Source: Cucumis sativus (Eukaryota; Streptophyta; Magnoliopsida; Cucurbitales; Cucurbitaceae). Taken from it: a DNA stretch of 64,000 nucleotides. The translations under genes were made by a program, and so were the position numbers. The stretch lies in assembly GCF_000004075.3 (NCBI RefSeq), contig NC_026660.2, positions 28,523,498-28,587,497 on the forward strand, in the 5' to 3' direction. Every line of letters starts with the position of its first letter. Position 1 is the stretch's first letter. Under the pieces are notes generated by a model. It was not told the DNA's origin. It was given only the letters and a program-made list of their open reading frames with translations, and searched no databases. Positions 39,169 to 60,029 of this stretch are shown in pieces.

Positions 39169-41391
39169 ATGGCAATCTCAGTTTCGAGAAGGCTGCTGCG
39201 CTCTGTGGGGTCCTTATCAACGTTTGGACAATGTAATTCTTCATGTACTATGAGTCGGTCATTTTCTAATCCCCATGGTAATGCGTTCTCATTTCCACCT
39301 TGTTTCATAAAAGTTTCTTGCCTGCAATTTTTTTCTTGTATGTATGGATGCTTTCATCTAATTCTAATTCATTAACTTTTATTATATGTTTGAGTAGAAA
39401 TTTATGGCCATGTTAGTGGGAGTAGCTCTACGTTTGCAAGCCGTTCTACTCTTTTGAAGGTACTCTTTCAACATATGCTATCTTTCTGTTCAAGGTTTTA
39501 TCATTTATAAGGGACACCGGACATGATATTGAAGTTTGTAGAATGTGGATTAAAATCACTTCTTGATATGTTTGCGTGTCATTTGTTTTCTTTTCGTCAC
39601 GCACCTATAAAATTATTTTTGTCTGACCATTGTGTATGAAGCAGGCTGGATCCTTTCTTGCTTCCCGAGGGTTTTGCACCTCAATTTTGACTCCTGAATC
39701 AAGCAATAATGCATTTCCTTCTGAGTTACTGTCTGCTAAGCCGGTGGCATCCGAAGAGCGCAAGATAGGTAGCAACATTTTTCCTGCAACCTTCGTATGA
39801 TTGTATGCAACTATTATGGTGGGAACAATTGATATATCACTTTTGTGGTTAATAAATTATGTTGCATCATTAGGGCTTTATCAGGACCTGATGATTCCTG
39901 TGACAAACTTTGAAAATGAAGACAAAGGCTTCATGGTCTTGGCTGGAGATGTTTTTGACCTTCCAATCAGGAAGGACATCATTCATCGGGTTGTTAGATG
40001 GCAGCTTGCAAAGAGACAGCAGGTATTTGTTGTTACCTCATATTGCGCAAGAGCCTGAGAATAGAGACTGATTGGAAAGAGATAGTGTTCATTGAGGGAT
40101 TTATTTTTCTTTATGAGTATCTACTTTGTTCCTTTCTACTTATTTGAATAATATATTTCCTTAATTATTTGCACCAGAGGATAATATTACAAGGCATAGT
40201 GACATACCCACTTTTGATTTTGCATTTTAATTTTGTATTTAAATGAAACCAATATACTTGTGCTACGAAGGAGGCAAATTCATCAGCAATTTCATTAACA
40301 TATGTCCATGCATTGGAAATAGCAATTTTTTTGAAACAGAAAAAGATTTGTATATTGATTGTTATGGTCAGTTTACGTGTATCTTGAATCTCAAGGGAGT
40401 TCTGTCTAATAATTTTGCTATTTTTAATGTTTATAAGGTAATTGATCTATTATATTCGGTGTCAATATATTTTACTAGCTAGTTATCCTGCAAGATGCAA
40501 GTTTTGGGTAAGTTCTTAGAAGTGATTATTAAGTACTAAGCATCTCGAGTGATGACAGGGAACACATTCGACAAAAACAATTAGTGAGGTTAGCGGAACA
40601 GGGAGAAAGCCATGGAAACAAAAAGGTACTGGGAGAGCAAGACATGGAACATTGCGTGGTCCCCAGGTAGCTAAGATTTTCTTTGAATAATGTTCAAAAG
40701 ATTATTGCCAAAGATATTATACAATAGTTGCTAACATGCTGGATGATGATTACAGTTCAGAGGTGGTGCAACTATGCATGGACCCAAACCACGAAGTCAT
40801 GCCTTTAAGCTTAATAAGAAAGTTCGTCGCTTGGGTTTGATGATTGCTCTTTCAGCTCGTGTTGCAGAAGGAAAGGTATGTGTTTCTTTCTTTCTACCAT
40901 TTTAGCAGGATGGATTATTTTATAAAATGGTTTGGCTCGCGTGCACATCCTAACAGATATTTTCTTTCCAGTTGCTTCTGAAACCTCATTTTGGGAAGTT
41001 TTTAACTTGCAGCTTCTGGTATTTGATAATTTGGACGTCACTACGCATAAGACGAAGAATATGGTGAAATATGTCAGTAAAATGGAGAATACCAAAAAAG
41101 TATTACTAGTTGATGGTGGTCCCATAGATGAGAAGCTGAAGTTGGCCACGCAAAACCTTCATTATGTCAACGTTTTGCCATCTATTGTAAGTTTGCTTGA
41201 TTGCTTCCCCTTTTTTGTTTGTTTCATTCATGATAAATGAATTTACATTGAAGTTGAATGTAAAATGATTATTGACTTTTGTTCTATAGGGTTTGAATGT
41301 TTACAGCATTCTTCTACACGATACTCTTGTGATGTCTCGTGATGCTGTAGAAAGAATTGTTACCCGGATGCACACTCCAATCAACCGCTGA
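39169..41391 (+). CDS. Mitochondrial large-subunit ribosomal protein uL4m (8 exons, 315 aa)
   Basis: Exons 39169-39277, 39398-39459, 39645-39768, 39874-40022, 40559-40666, 40756-40875, 41013-41186, 41290-41391; frame kept throughout. The N-terminal 80-90 residues are Ser/Arg-rich without a domain ([20 protein letters not shown]) and look like a mitochondrial targeting sequence. The uL4 core follows: [20 protein letters not shown], then the rRNA-binding loop with [19 protein letters not shown] and [13 protein letters not shown], then [20 protein letters not shown] and the Rossmann-like C-terminal half with KKVLLVDGG. The protein binds 23S-type rRNA and lines the exit tunnel of the mitoribosome. 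The transit peptide separates it from bacterial and plastid L4. The start ATG opens the presequence. Assignment is firm to uL4, likely for mitochondrial location. Confidence 0.92.
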
Positions 41392-42381
41392 AGCCGCAGT
41401 GCATTTCTCCTGAATTATATGTTCAACTTCAGTTTTAGCTCAGATCAGCAATAACCTTTATTGATGTTTCCCCCCTTTTGTTGCAGGAAGGGGTGAAAAC
41501 CTGTTTGTTGTTTCCGTTAAAATATTGATCACACTGGAGTTTGAAATTTCACTTGTACTGATCAAAGACATCAGATAGTAAGTTTTGAAGCTGTAGTTTG
41601 TGGTGTTCGAAAATAACAAAAAGAACCTTTCTTACTGCCAGATTGTCAAGTTCTGCAAATTTTTCTTTTACAAATCAAAATTTTTCTGTTTTGATTCGAT
41701 GTTTTGGTGGATGATTTCCAACTTTAGAAACCGCCTAAATGAAGCAAAAAGAATTGGATGAATGAGAGATGGAAGGACATTCTTTGCTTTTCCGAGCCTA
41801 TTTATATATGCAGATCCAGCTATACTGGCGTCTGGGTTGGCCGGCCACTGATTCCCCAACAATATCATTTTTAATCATGCATGTTATAATTATTTCCCAA
41901 AGTATTTGCTAAAAGCATTTCTGAATCCATTGATTGTCCCTTTACCCCATTCAGGTCTGGGTCTGAAATGCATTCCATTCTCATTCATCCCATATTTTGG
42001 TTCTTATACTCTCTGAATCTTATTGTTTCCACTGATTTCTTTAAGCATATTATTGAGTCTTCCGTATTACGGATTTGGAAACCACAAGACAATGTTTCAG
42101 ACGGGAGCTGATTCACCATTTTCTGAACTTGAAGGCGAAGCATCATTAATCTTTTGCAACAAGTGAATACTTTGAAAGCTTTGCAACGATTGAGTAATTT
42201 AAATTGCATAAATATTATTTTGTAGTTCTTGAGAAGAATTCAGAATGAATGTTTTTGTATATTTTACCACACTGGGTTTGGTTTGCTACATTTTCTTTGT
42301 CACTCTCATCTCATATTATACACACTGGATTTATGTATCCTCCTGTTTAGCTGCAAAAGGTGAACACAATGCAGAAATTCG
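41392..42381. other. Convergent intergenic region, uL4m / RbcX1
   Basis: About 1 kb between the stop codons of uL4m (+) and RbcX1 (-), holding both 3' UTRs. A short minus-strand frame reading HLLQKINDASPSSSENGES before a stop near 42,100 could look like a C-terminal exon. It is not needed, because the RbcX1 reading frame ends properly at 42,382. Confidence 0.55.
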
Positions 42382-43554
42382 TCACTTCTCGGTGTCTGAT
42401 GGACTTGTCTCTGTCAAGTACTCCCTCATTATTCTTGTGTTGGATTCGCTAACCATCTGAAAACAATGATTAATCTCAGTAGGGTAGCAAGCAACTGATC
42501 ATAATGCTGTTAGGAAAATGGCAGAGAAATGTACGAGTTTTTCTTACTTTGAAAGCTAATCGCTTGAGGTTGTCCCACTCAAAATCGTTTTTGCAGTATG
42601 CAGATCGAACCTGGAATCAACAATTCGCTTACTTATGAGTGTTTTTCACTGTGGGGATGCATTCATCAACTAAGTGTACAGAACTAACCTCTAGTATACG
42701 CAATGCTGCCAAAGCCAAGAGATTTACCACAATTAGAAGCCTCATTGTTAGAACAAGATATGAAACTTGATTAACAATAAACTTCATCTTTCTTCAGACT
42801 TGACTAAAGTAGAATCTATTGACCATTGGTTTTCTATGCTGATAGGTTTTGGCCAAAAGAAACCAGGAAAAACATCTGAATGAAGATCATGCATTTCATT
42901 CCTCTTTTTGTATGCTTCTAAGAAACTCTATTTTTACGCAATTCTGGCCCCTTAATGAACTCGCTCTAGATTTGGACAAACTAAAGAACTAGAGTAGATT
43001 TGGGGTATTACCAAGAGCTTTATGCCTTGACGATTCCCGCATCAAACTGGCCAGAAATTTGTCCCCATCATTCAGTGAATGTCTATCGAGAAACTCCATT
43101 AACTCCAGGTACGCCTCTGGATTATAGCTCTGCTCTACCAAAACAAGAATCAATACCAATGAAAACCCACACAACAACATGGCAGAGCAATTACAACAAA
43201 GCAATTGAAGAGCAACCTCAAGCTGCGCAGTCACTATCCTAACAGCAACATACGTGAAGAAATTGTGCAGATTTCTGGCTGCCTTGGATTCTGGTGAGGC
43301 CTCTCCAAACCCTAATTTTTGAACACAGATAAACAAACAAACAAACAAACAAACATCTGGGATAAAAATAGAATGAAAGAGAGAGAGAGAGAGAACCCAC
43401 CGGGGACATACATCTTACTGCAATGCAAGCGCATAGGCTTGAAAGCTCTTGGCTTTATTGGCCTAACAGGAAAAACATTGCCTCTGTTTAAATTTGGTAG
43501 TGAGAAAAGAGAAGGGAACTGAGTAGGAGAAAGAATCCTTGCTGATGATTCCAT
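42382..43554 (-). CDS. RBCX1: Chaperonin-like RbcX protein 1, chloroplast (6 exons, 173 aa)
   Basis: Minus-strand exons: 43554-43401, 43311-43217, 43129-43012, 42705-42689, 42610-42548, 42456-42382. All phases fit. The first about 47 residues (MESSARILSPTQFPSLFSLP) look like a chloroplast transit peptide, ending before SKMYVPGFGEASPESKAA. The RbcX fold follows: NLHNFFTYVAVRIVTAQLE, then YNPEAYLELMEFLDRH, the helix ending in SSRHKALALRILEVRSAYCK, NDFEWDNLKRLAFK and a short tail with SNTRIMREY. RbcX dimers clamp the C-terminus of folded RbcL and assist assembly of the Rubisco core in the stroma. ALRILE is coded by a 17-nt microexon. The type I assignment (rather than RbcX2) rests on the remembered EVRSAYCKNDFEW block. 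Head to head with the LeuRS gene. Confidence 0.9.
43330..43394. repeat. (AAAC)n and (GA)n repeats in RbcX1 intron 1
   Basis: About six AAAC/ACAA units at 43,330-43,354 and a GA run at 43,379-43,394, directly beside the 5' splice site of RbcX1 exon 1 (minus strand). On the transcribed strand these are pyrimidine-rich (CT)n and (GTTT)n tracts, so length changes could affect splicing of this 89-bp intron. Confidence 0.85.
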
Positions 43555-43593
43555 TGCAAATTACTTCAGAAGAAAACTGGAACCACAGGGAGG

Positions 43594-43633
<40 letters not shown>

Positions 43634-44181
43634 GATAGTTCCAAAGCTTGTGCTTACTGTATCAGTTCCAAATCAAATATCTTTAGCAATCCACCTCAAG
43701 CTTTTCAAATATCTTTCAAGTGTCTAGACACGTGGAGTTCTTAGCATTAGGATATCCAACAACAATTTGTTCTCAATTTTCACCAATCAACATTTTCATT
43801 ATTCCATAGAACTGATGAAGATAGTAAACAATGCCGATAAAAAATTATTAATTTGGATGTACAATCAATAATTTGAAATTGAATGATAATATGCTTATTA
43901 ATTCGTTCAAATATTTTTTTTCTTAAAAAAGTTCATCTATGTTTGGCAAAATATTCCAAATTTCCAATAAGCAGTCGAAAAATCAGGCCACTACTACTGA
44001 CATTAGCCCAACAAGGAGACGACCAATCAGGCCCACTCAATTCGGCCCAAAAGTGAAATCCAACGAACTGAAGTTACTTAACAACGCTTTAACCGCGAAA
44101 TGTACCAAATCCTATCATCTCAATCTTCTGCCGTTGGTCGCTGCAGCGTCCATTTTCTTCTGCTTCTTCTACTCATGCGAA
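43555..44181. promoter_or_regulatory. Divergent RbcX1 / LeuRS promoter region
   Basis: 627 bp separate the RbcX1 start codon (-) from the LeuRS start codon (+). A (GA)n microsatellite lies at 43,599-43,630, close to the RbcX1 ATG and probably in its 5' UTR. Site II elements AGCCCA (44,005-44,010), GGCCCA (44,030-44,035) and GGCCCA (44,044-44,049) lie 133-177 bp before the LeuRS ATG, with CCAAT at 44,023-44,027. Their place argues for transcription of LeuRS starting after about 44,060. The two genes may share a bidirectional promoter, as both serve chloroplasts. Confidence 0.6.
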
Positions 44182-54054
<9,873 letters not shown>

Positions 54055-55392
54055 TAATTTAAAACATGCTTCAATGACAGAAATCTCTTCCAAATAAGAC
54101 GATGGACTAATACAACAGATTTTCATTGTAACCTTCTGGATTAATCAGAATGGTTCAGTTTAATGGATGGGAAAATAAACGTTGAAGCTATTACAAATCG
54201 ATCATTGAGACTGGATATTTGCAGCTATTAAAGTCATTGTGGCAACGGCATTTGAGGTTCCTGTATAGGCATTCTGACCATTCCATTAGTTTTCCCAGTT
54301 ATGAAGAATTTTGTTGATATAACAATCTGTAAACTCTCGACAGTCAATTCATTAAAATAACGATGCTATGCCCTTCATCTCTACACCAGGATGCCATTAT
54401 TGCTGAGCTATATGTTCCCCTATTCTGGTCTTTTATTATGTAAATGAAATTTTATTTCCAAGAGTGATTTGCATTAATTAAAAGGAACTTGTGTTTAAAC
54501 AAAGATAAATGCTATTTTTATACTGGTGACGTATATCACTTAATTATTGCAATAAATGAAGGTACCAATCTTGTATTAAATAACATCGTCAACGGGGTCT
54601 GGACCGACGAATATTTTCTTTTTTTTTATAACAAAAATCTCTAAACTGACTTTTAATCGAAAAATGTACTTTTAAACTTTGTAATCAAATTTCGAAAGTT
54701 ATCTCACAAGTTTACATTGATTAAAAATCTTTATAGTGATATTTTTTCATAAATGAACAAGATGTATGTTTTGAAAATACTTTATTTAGAATTGTTTTCT
54801 TTTATTAGAAAATGGACAATTAAAAAAATGACATCTAAAATATTTGTAAATATAATATAATATAAAAGCATTTGAAAATATATTAAAATTTAGATCTCAC
54901 ACTAAACAATAGAATATATTTACTTTTATTTGATTTTTTTAAAAAAAGCTTGTAATTTAAAAAGTTAGGATGAATAACAATTTTAGAAATAATAATTAAG
55001 GTTGGGTTTTTAAACTAAAAGGTAATTTTTGTTTGTGATTATTTTGACCGGAACGGAAAGGGCCCGGGAGGGGTCGACCTATGTTGGGAGTGGGACGACC
55101 TAATGGTAGCCCACATAGGATAGCCCATTTAACAAACTCAACCGTACGACGACGTATTACTGTTGTTGCTCGTTCTGTTCATGGAGTTCCCGAGAAAGTC
55201 TTCCAAAGTTCGTTTACATTTCGCTTCCGTCATCCCTTTCTCTGATGCGTTTTCGTTTATTAATTCTCTCACCGGCGACATCGCCACCTCTTCCATGTAT
55301 TCCGTTTTCTCTCTCTCCTTTGTTTTCCTCTATCCTTTCTCCGGCTCACTGCATGAATCTTCTTCTCTGCGTCATTTCCAGGAAGAACAACA
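54055..55392. other. Intergenic region LeuRS / BC10-like gene
   Basis: 1.3 kb. The LeuRS 3' UTR comes first, then AT-rich DNA (54,540-55,000). A GC-richer promoter/leader follows from about 55,050, with GGGCCCGGG (55,060-55,068) and two AGCCCA elements near 55,108-55,126. The CT-rich leader before the BC10-like ATG contains an upstream ORF, listed separately. Confidence 0.55.
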
Positions 55393-55396
55393 ATGA
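55181..55396 (+). other. Possible upstream ORF overlapping the BC10-like start codon
   Basis: ATG at 55,181 opens 71 codons (MEFPRKSSKVRL..) ending in CAA CAA TGA at 55,388-55,396. Its TGA overlaps the main ATG (55,393-55,395) as ATGA. If the transcript starts upstream of 55,181 and is not spliced, this uORF would lower or couple translation of the glycosyltransferase. TTTCCAG at 55,375-55,381 could instead be a 5' UTR acceptor that removes part of it. The peptide itself matches nothing known. Confidence 0.4.
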
Positions 55397-58300
55397 AGAA
55401 GAAAGCTCTTCTAACACCACCCCGCAGCCTGTTCTGGTTCAGCTGGAAGCTTCTCGTTACCTTCTCTCTTGCTCTTTGCATTTTCGCTCTTGTTAGCCTT
55501 CATTCCTCACCTTCTACAACCGACCTCGCCTCTGCTTCATTATCTCGTCGATTGCGTCCTCCTTCTGATTCATTTTTAGGACGCCCTAAGATCGCTTTCT
55601 TGTTTCTCACTCGTCGGAACCTTCCTCTTGATTTCCTTTGGGGAAGCTTTTTCGAGGTTTTTATGAGTTTCCTCTCTCGCAAAAGTTTCTTCGATTAGGC
55701 ATTATCTGTGATTGCGAAAAATAATTTGTATATATATATTTTTTAATTCCAGAATGGCGACGTTGCGAACTTCTCGATTTATATTCATTCCGCACCTGGA
55801 TTTGTTTTCGATGAATCGACTACAAGGTCGCATTTCTTTTTTGGACGGCAATTGGAGAATAGCATACAGGTAACATGATGCGTGTTCTGATATAAACGGT
55901 TTTTTTTTTTTTTTTTTTTTGGTATTGTTTTTCCATAGCATCCGCCATCCGTTTATGCTTTACCTTCAAACTGGAGAATAATGGATCATTCGCTCCTTAC
56001 CTGTTTGTGTGTGTGTGGAGCTCCATGAAGGACGAACTCATTGACTAATATGATCTTCTATACAAGTTTAGCCTAGCTGGGTTGTGCTTTGAATGGGCAG
56101 CTTATAATTTGCTTTATCTATACTCTCCTGGGTTGCTGATGTTATTTCGATGGATAGATTAACTTGGCTGTCTGCAAATATAGCATATTGTTATTTGAGC
56201 GTCTCAATTGACAACAGTTCTATGTAACTTAGCACATCAAGAAGTTATAAGTCTAACAAGAAGGTCCTCATCCCTGAAGAGTAAATAGGATGAGCGCACT
56301 GGGCCTTGAATGATAGGTGTGCATGCTTGGAAAATCATAAGAAACTTAACTCCAGAGGCTTGACAGACATGAGGTCATCTCAAAGTGTGGTGTTCCCTTT
56401 GTATTAAACTGAAGAGCATATAGGCAGTAGGCTATTCCCTAATGAGTGGTAGATTCAGTGATCAAACAATTCTAACCTTAATCGAGGTGAGAGAACCTCT
56501 GTAAATTCCTCACCCTTGCTAGTCAAAGGATGACAATGTCCCTAGGGCACTAGGAGTTTTGTTCTCTATAGGTAGGTACCAATTACCATAGTTATGATGA
56601 AATTATGATTTACTTTCTGTTTTTAAGTAGTAGGAGGAAATCACGTTGAGGCATGTGATCTTTTCCTTTATTCAAATTCAATTCACTACACTGGTGCTCA
56701 GTTTTTTTTCTTCCCTTAACATTTCTAAAAGTTTTTCCAAGTTTTGAGTTTTGGAAATTGAGTGCATTAAAGTGTGTTATATTGTAGGTGGCCTGGGGAA
56801 AGTCGAGTATGATTGCTGCAGAGAGGTTATTACTTGAAGCAGCTCTTGAAGATCCAGCAAACCAGAGATTTATTCTTCTCTCAGACAGGTGTTTTATGAT
56901 CACCACTGCCACTTTCCGCTGCTCTCTGAACAATTTATTCTATGAAGTTGAGGTGTTTCACAACTTCCCTTAAGATTTGTCTTCTATGCTGCAGTTGCGT
57001 TCCACTATACAACTTTAGCTATATATACAGCTATCTCATGGCTTCTCCAAAGAGTTTCGTGGACAGGTAGACGGAGGGCCTTGACTTTGAGGTGCCAAGG
57101 ACTGATTCTTTGTTGATCATTTGCTGCTAAAATTTTGATATGTGCCTAATTTTAGTTTTCAGAGTGAAATTTCTTTATATGCCTACCTAAACTGTTTGAT
57201 ATTTTTATTCTTGTAGTTTTCTTGATGCAAAGGAGGGTCGCTATAATCCAAAAATGTCACCTGCTATACCTAAGAGCAAATGGAGGAAAGGTTCCCAGGT
57301 CATCCATCAATTCACACTAGTTTTTGCTTGGACGTTTTGTTGTCTATTTTTTGGTTTTTTTGCATGGTTATCCAGATTCAACTATGAGCCATAGGTTTTG
57401 TATCCATATTTTGTCTTTCAGTAGTTAATATTTCCATTTTTAGCTGTCATGTTCTTTAAAGTACTCAAATGACGTAAGTATGATCTCTTTATTGCTTGAT
57501 AAAATAGTTAAGATGTACCGGACAATAGAGTGCCCGTGTAGATGACTATTAGTTGAATTCTAAACAACCATGATGAGTGGAATTATCTTGTTCTATGGTT
57601 AAATTGCAGTGGATCAGTTTGATTCGTAGTCATGCAGAAGTTGTTGTGGATGATGATATCATATTCCCAATCTTTGGATTATTCTGCAAGGTATGTGCTT
57701 TGCAGAAAATTCCTTTATTTATCAACTACGATACAACTGAAGTTATTTATTCTGTGTGAAGATACAATCATTCATACATACACTGACATACATTACAAAT
57801 AAACACAATATATTAGTCATGTCCTCCCCGAATCTATCATCTTCAAATTGAATGGCATGCACTGGAATCTCCTTCCCCACATTCTTAAGATTTTAACAAA
57901 GAAGCATTTTCACTCTTTTTGGTATTGTTTATAAAATTTATACATTTTCTAATCTACAGCGAAGGCCGCCTGTGGATGAAAGCAAAGGAATTATGAACAC
58001 TGTAAGTGATTCTTTGAGTATATGAAGAAATTCATTATTTTGGATATTATCTACTATTGTTCTGTATGGTACTGCTATCACTATCAACTCTTCCATACTA
58101 TAAATCAATTTTCGTTGATAAAAAATGTAACTATAACCTGGCCAAAAATTCCGATTGTAGAAACTTCAAAAGCAGCACAACTGTATTCCAGATGAACACT
58201 ATGTCCAGACACTGCTTGCTGTGAGTACATATCTCTCTCTCTCTGAGTTTCACGGACTGTAAAATTGTTGCCTGGGATTGTTGAGTTTCACGGACATTAT

Positions 58301-58994
58301 AACATCGTTTTTCTTGTGTTTACTCTATAGTTAAATGAACTTGAGGGTGAACTTGAACGAAGAACAGTAACTTACACTCTATGGAATCAGTCAACCACTA
58401 AAATGGAGAATAAGGGATGGCATCCTATCACATTTACCTATGCTAATGCTGGACCTCGGCAGGTCAAGGAAATAAAGGTTGCTATTACTTTGCGTTATTT
58501 CTCTCTCTTGTTTTTAATTTTGTGATTGTGTTTTTTTATTTAAACGGGTGGATAAACATGGTTTCTTATGACATTAAATGCGTTAGCTTTTATTTAATGC
58601 AGCCATACTCTTTTTCACATTGTTTGTTTTGACTTGTTGTCTTATAATGACGCTATAAGGATCGGCGTCTATTTTATATGCCAGTACCAACCATATTTAA
58701 ATGACTCTATTGGCAAATCTATGGCATAAATGAGTTGATCTGGTTCCCTTTTTAAATTTATACATTGTCTAGTGTCTTACTATGTTGTTTGACATTTTAT
58801 TACTTTGACAGGGAATTGACCATGTTTACTACGAGACTGAATTCAGGACTGAATGGTGTCGAAATAACTCAACTTTTGTTCCTTGTTTTCTATTTGCTAG
58901 AAAATTCTCTCAGGGAGCTGCTATGCGATTATTAAGTGAGGGAGTTGTAAGTCACTTTGATGCCTCAGCATTATTAGACAAAAATACCAGCTAA
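55393..58994 (+). CDS. BC10-like glycosyltransferase, GT14/DUF266 family (10 exons, 382 aa)
   Basis: Exons 55393-55656, 55753-55869, 56788-56888, 56995-57066, 57217-57298, 57610-57690, 57960-58001, 58161-58220, 58331-58477, 58812-58994; all in frame. Type II membrane topology: a short basic N-terminus (MKKKALLTPPRS), then a hydrophobic anchor at about residues 14-37, then the lumenal domain. Family blocks: KIAFLFLTRRNLPLDFLW, FSIYIHSAPGFVFDE, VAWGKSSMIAAERLLLEAAL, RFILLSDSCVPLYNF, KGSQWISLIRSHAEVVVDDD, CIPDEHYVQTLLA and the C-terminal ARKFSQGAA. This is the plant Core-2/I-branching-like family including rice BRITTLE CULM 10, Golgi enzymes thought to act on cell-wall glycans or arabinogalactan proteins. 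Donor and acceptor of this member cannot be read from the sequence. Length is normal for the family. Intron 2 (918 bp) is the longest. Confidence 0.92.
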
Positions 58995-60029
58995 ATTTAT
59001 CTACTATTCATCTCTCAGTTACCTAGTTAAAATATAAAAATATTCCACAAAGTTTTTAACCATAAATGTTGTCCCTTAGGCCCGCAGGTTGAATATTCTT
59101 GGTGTTCATAAGAAAATCTATTTTGTTCATTCAATCACATTCCACGGTCCCTATACTCGGTGCCCTTCTAACTTAACATAGTTGGTTCCTCAAATGAAAA
59201 ATGGATCGTTCAAGGAAGTCACTCTGTTCATATGGAAAAATACGGTCACAATACTTTTGATTTTGATTCTGATAATGTAAACTCCCGTGCTCCTTTTATG
59301 ATTGTGGATTCTTTGCTGAGTTTGTTTTTGTTAGAAGGAAACTTTTTACATATATTATTTTCTTACATATTGAGGGTGCAAGTGTAATTTCCTTAAACCG
59401 TGGCTTTATGTGAAGTTTGATGTCAATAAACAGTCCAAACCCTTGTAGGACATATACCTTCATTTTTCTTAATTTGGAAGAAAGGCATATTTAAATAGCT
59501 TGGATTATTTTTTAGTTATAGGTTGTCACAATTTGATTTGTCCGGAATATAGTTTTTTTATTATTATTATTTTAGTCAAGGGAATAGGCTGGATGATCTC
59601 AAGTTTTGAATAGATCGGTGAGGTCAATTGCGTCTACCAAAGAATAAACGATATTCATTTTGTTGTTTATTTACTAGAAACAATTTTAGAGAATCCATCC
59701 TTTTAAAAATCGCATAACCAAATTGACTTTGATCAGTTGATTCAACTTTTTTTAAAAAAAATACTACAAAATGAATGAATCTTATCTAATAAAATTTTGA
59801 CGAAAACCGTTGTATGGTATTTTTGAAATTTCAAGAATTAAAATATTTGTTATATTTTAATACACAAATAAAGGTAAAAGAAAATAATTCAGATTTCGGT
59901 GTGAATTACTGGAGTTTGATGCTTTCTTTAATGATATTTTATTCAAAGATCAGTATATAATAATAGACAAAGACCATATTATCAAAATAGTTACCACGAG
60001 AAGCTCATAGATCTCTAGTATTCCAAAAT
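58995..60029. other. Convergent intergenic region, BC10-like / PLPHP
   Basis: About 1 kb between the two stop codons. AT-rich, with the 3' UTRs of both genes. Frames are short and nothing was recognised. Confidence 0.6.

Noticed and set aside
41985..42209. Minus-strand frame downstream of RbcX1 as a possible extra exon or gene
   Set aside because: RbcX1 already ends with an in-frame stop at 42,382 in the conserved tail; the frame has no recognisable domain.
43939..44181. In-frame 81-codon extension of LeuRS upstream of the chosen Met
   Set aside because: The stretch contains three site II elements and a CCAAT, fits promoter/leader, and does not resemble a transit peptide; Met at 44,182 starts a normal targeting sequence.
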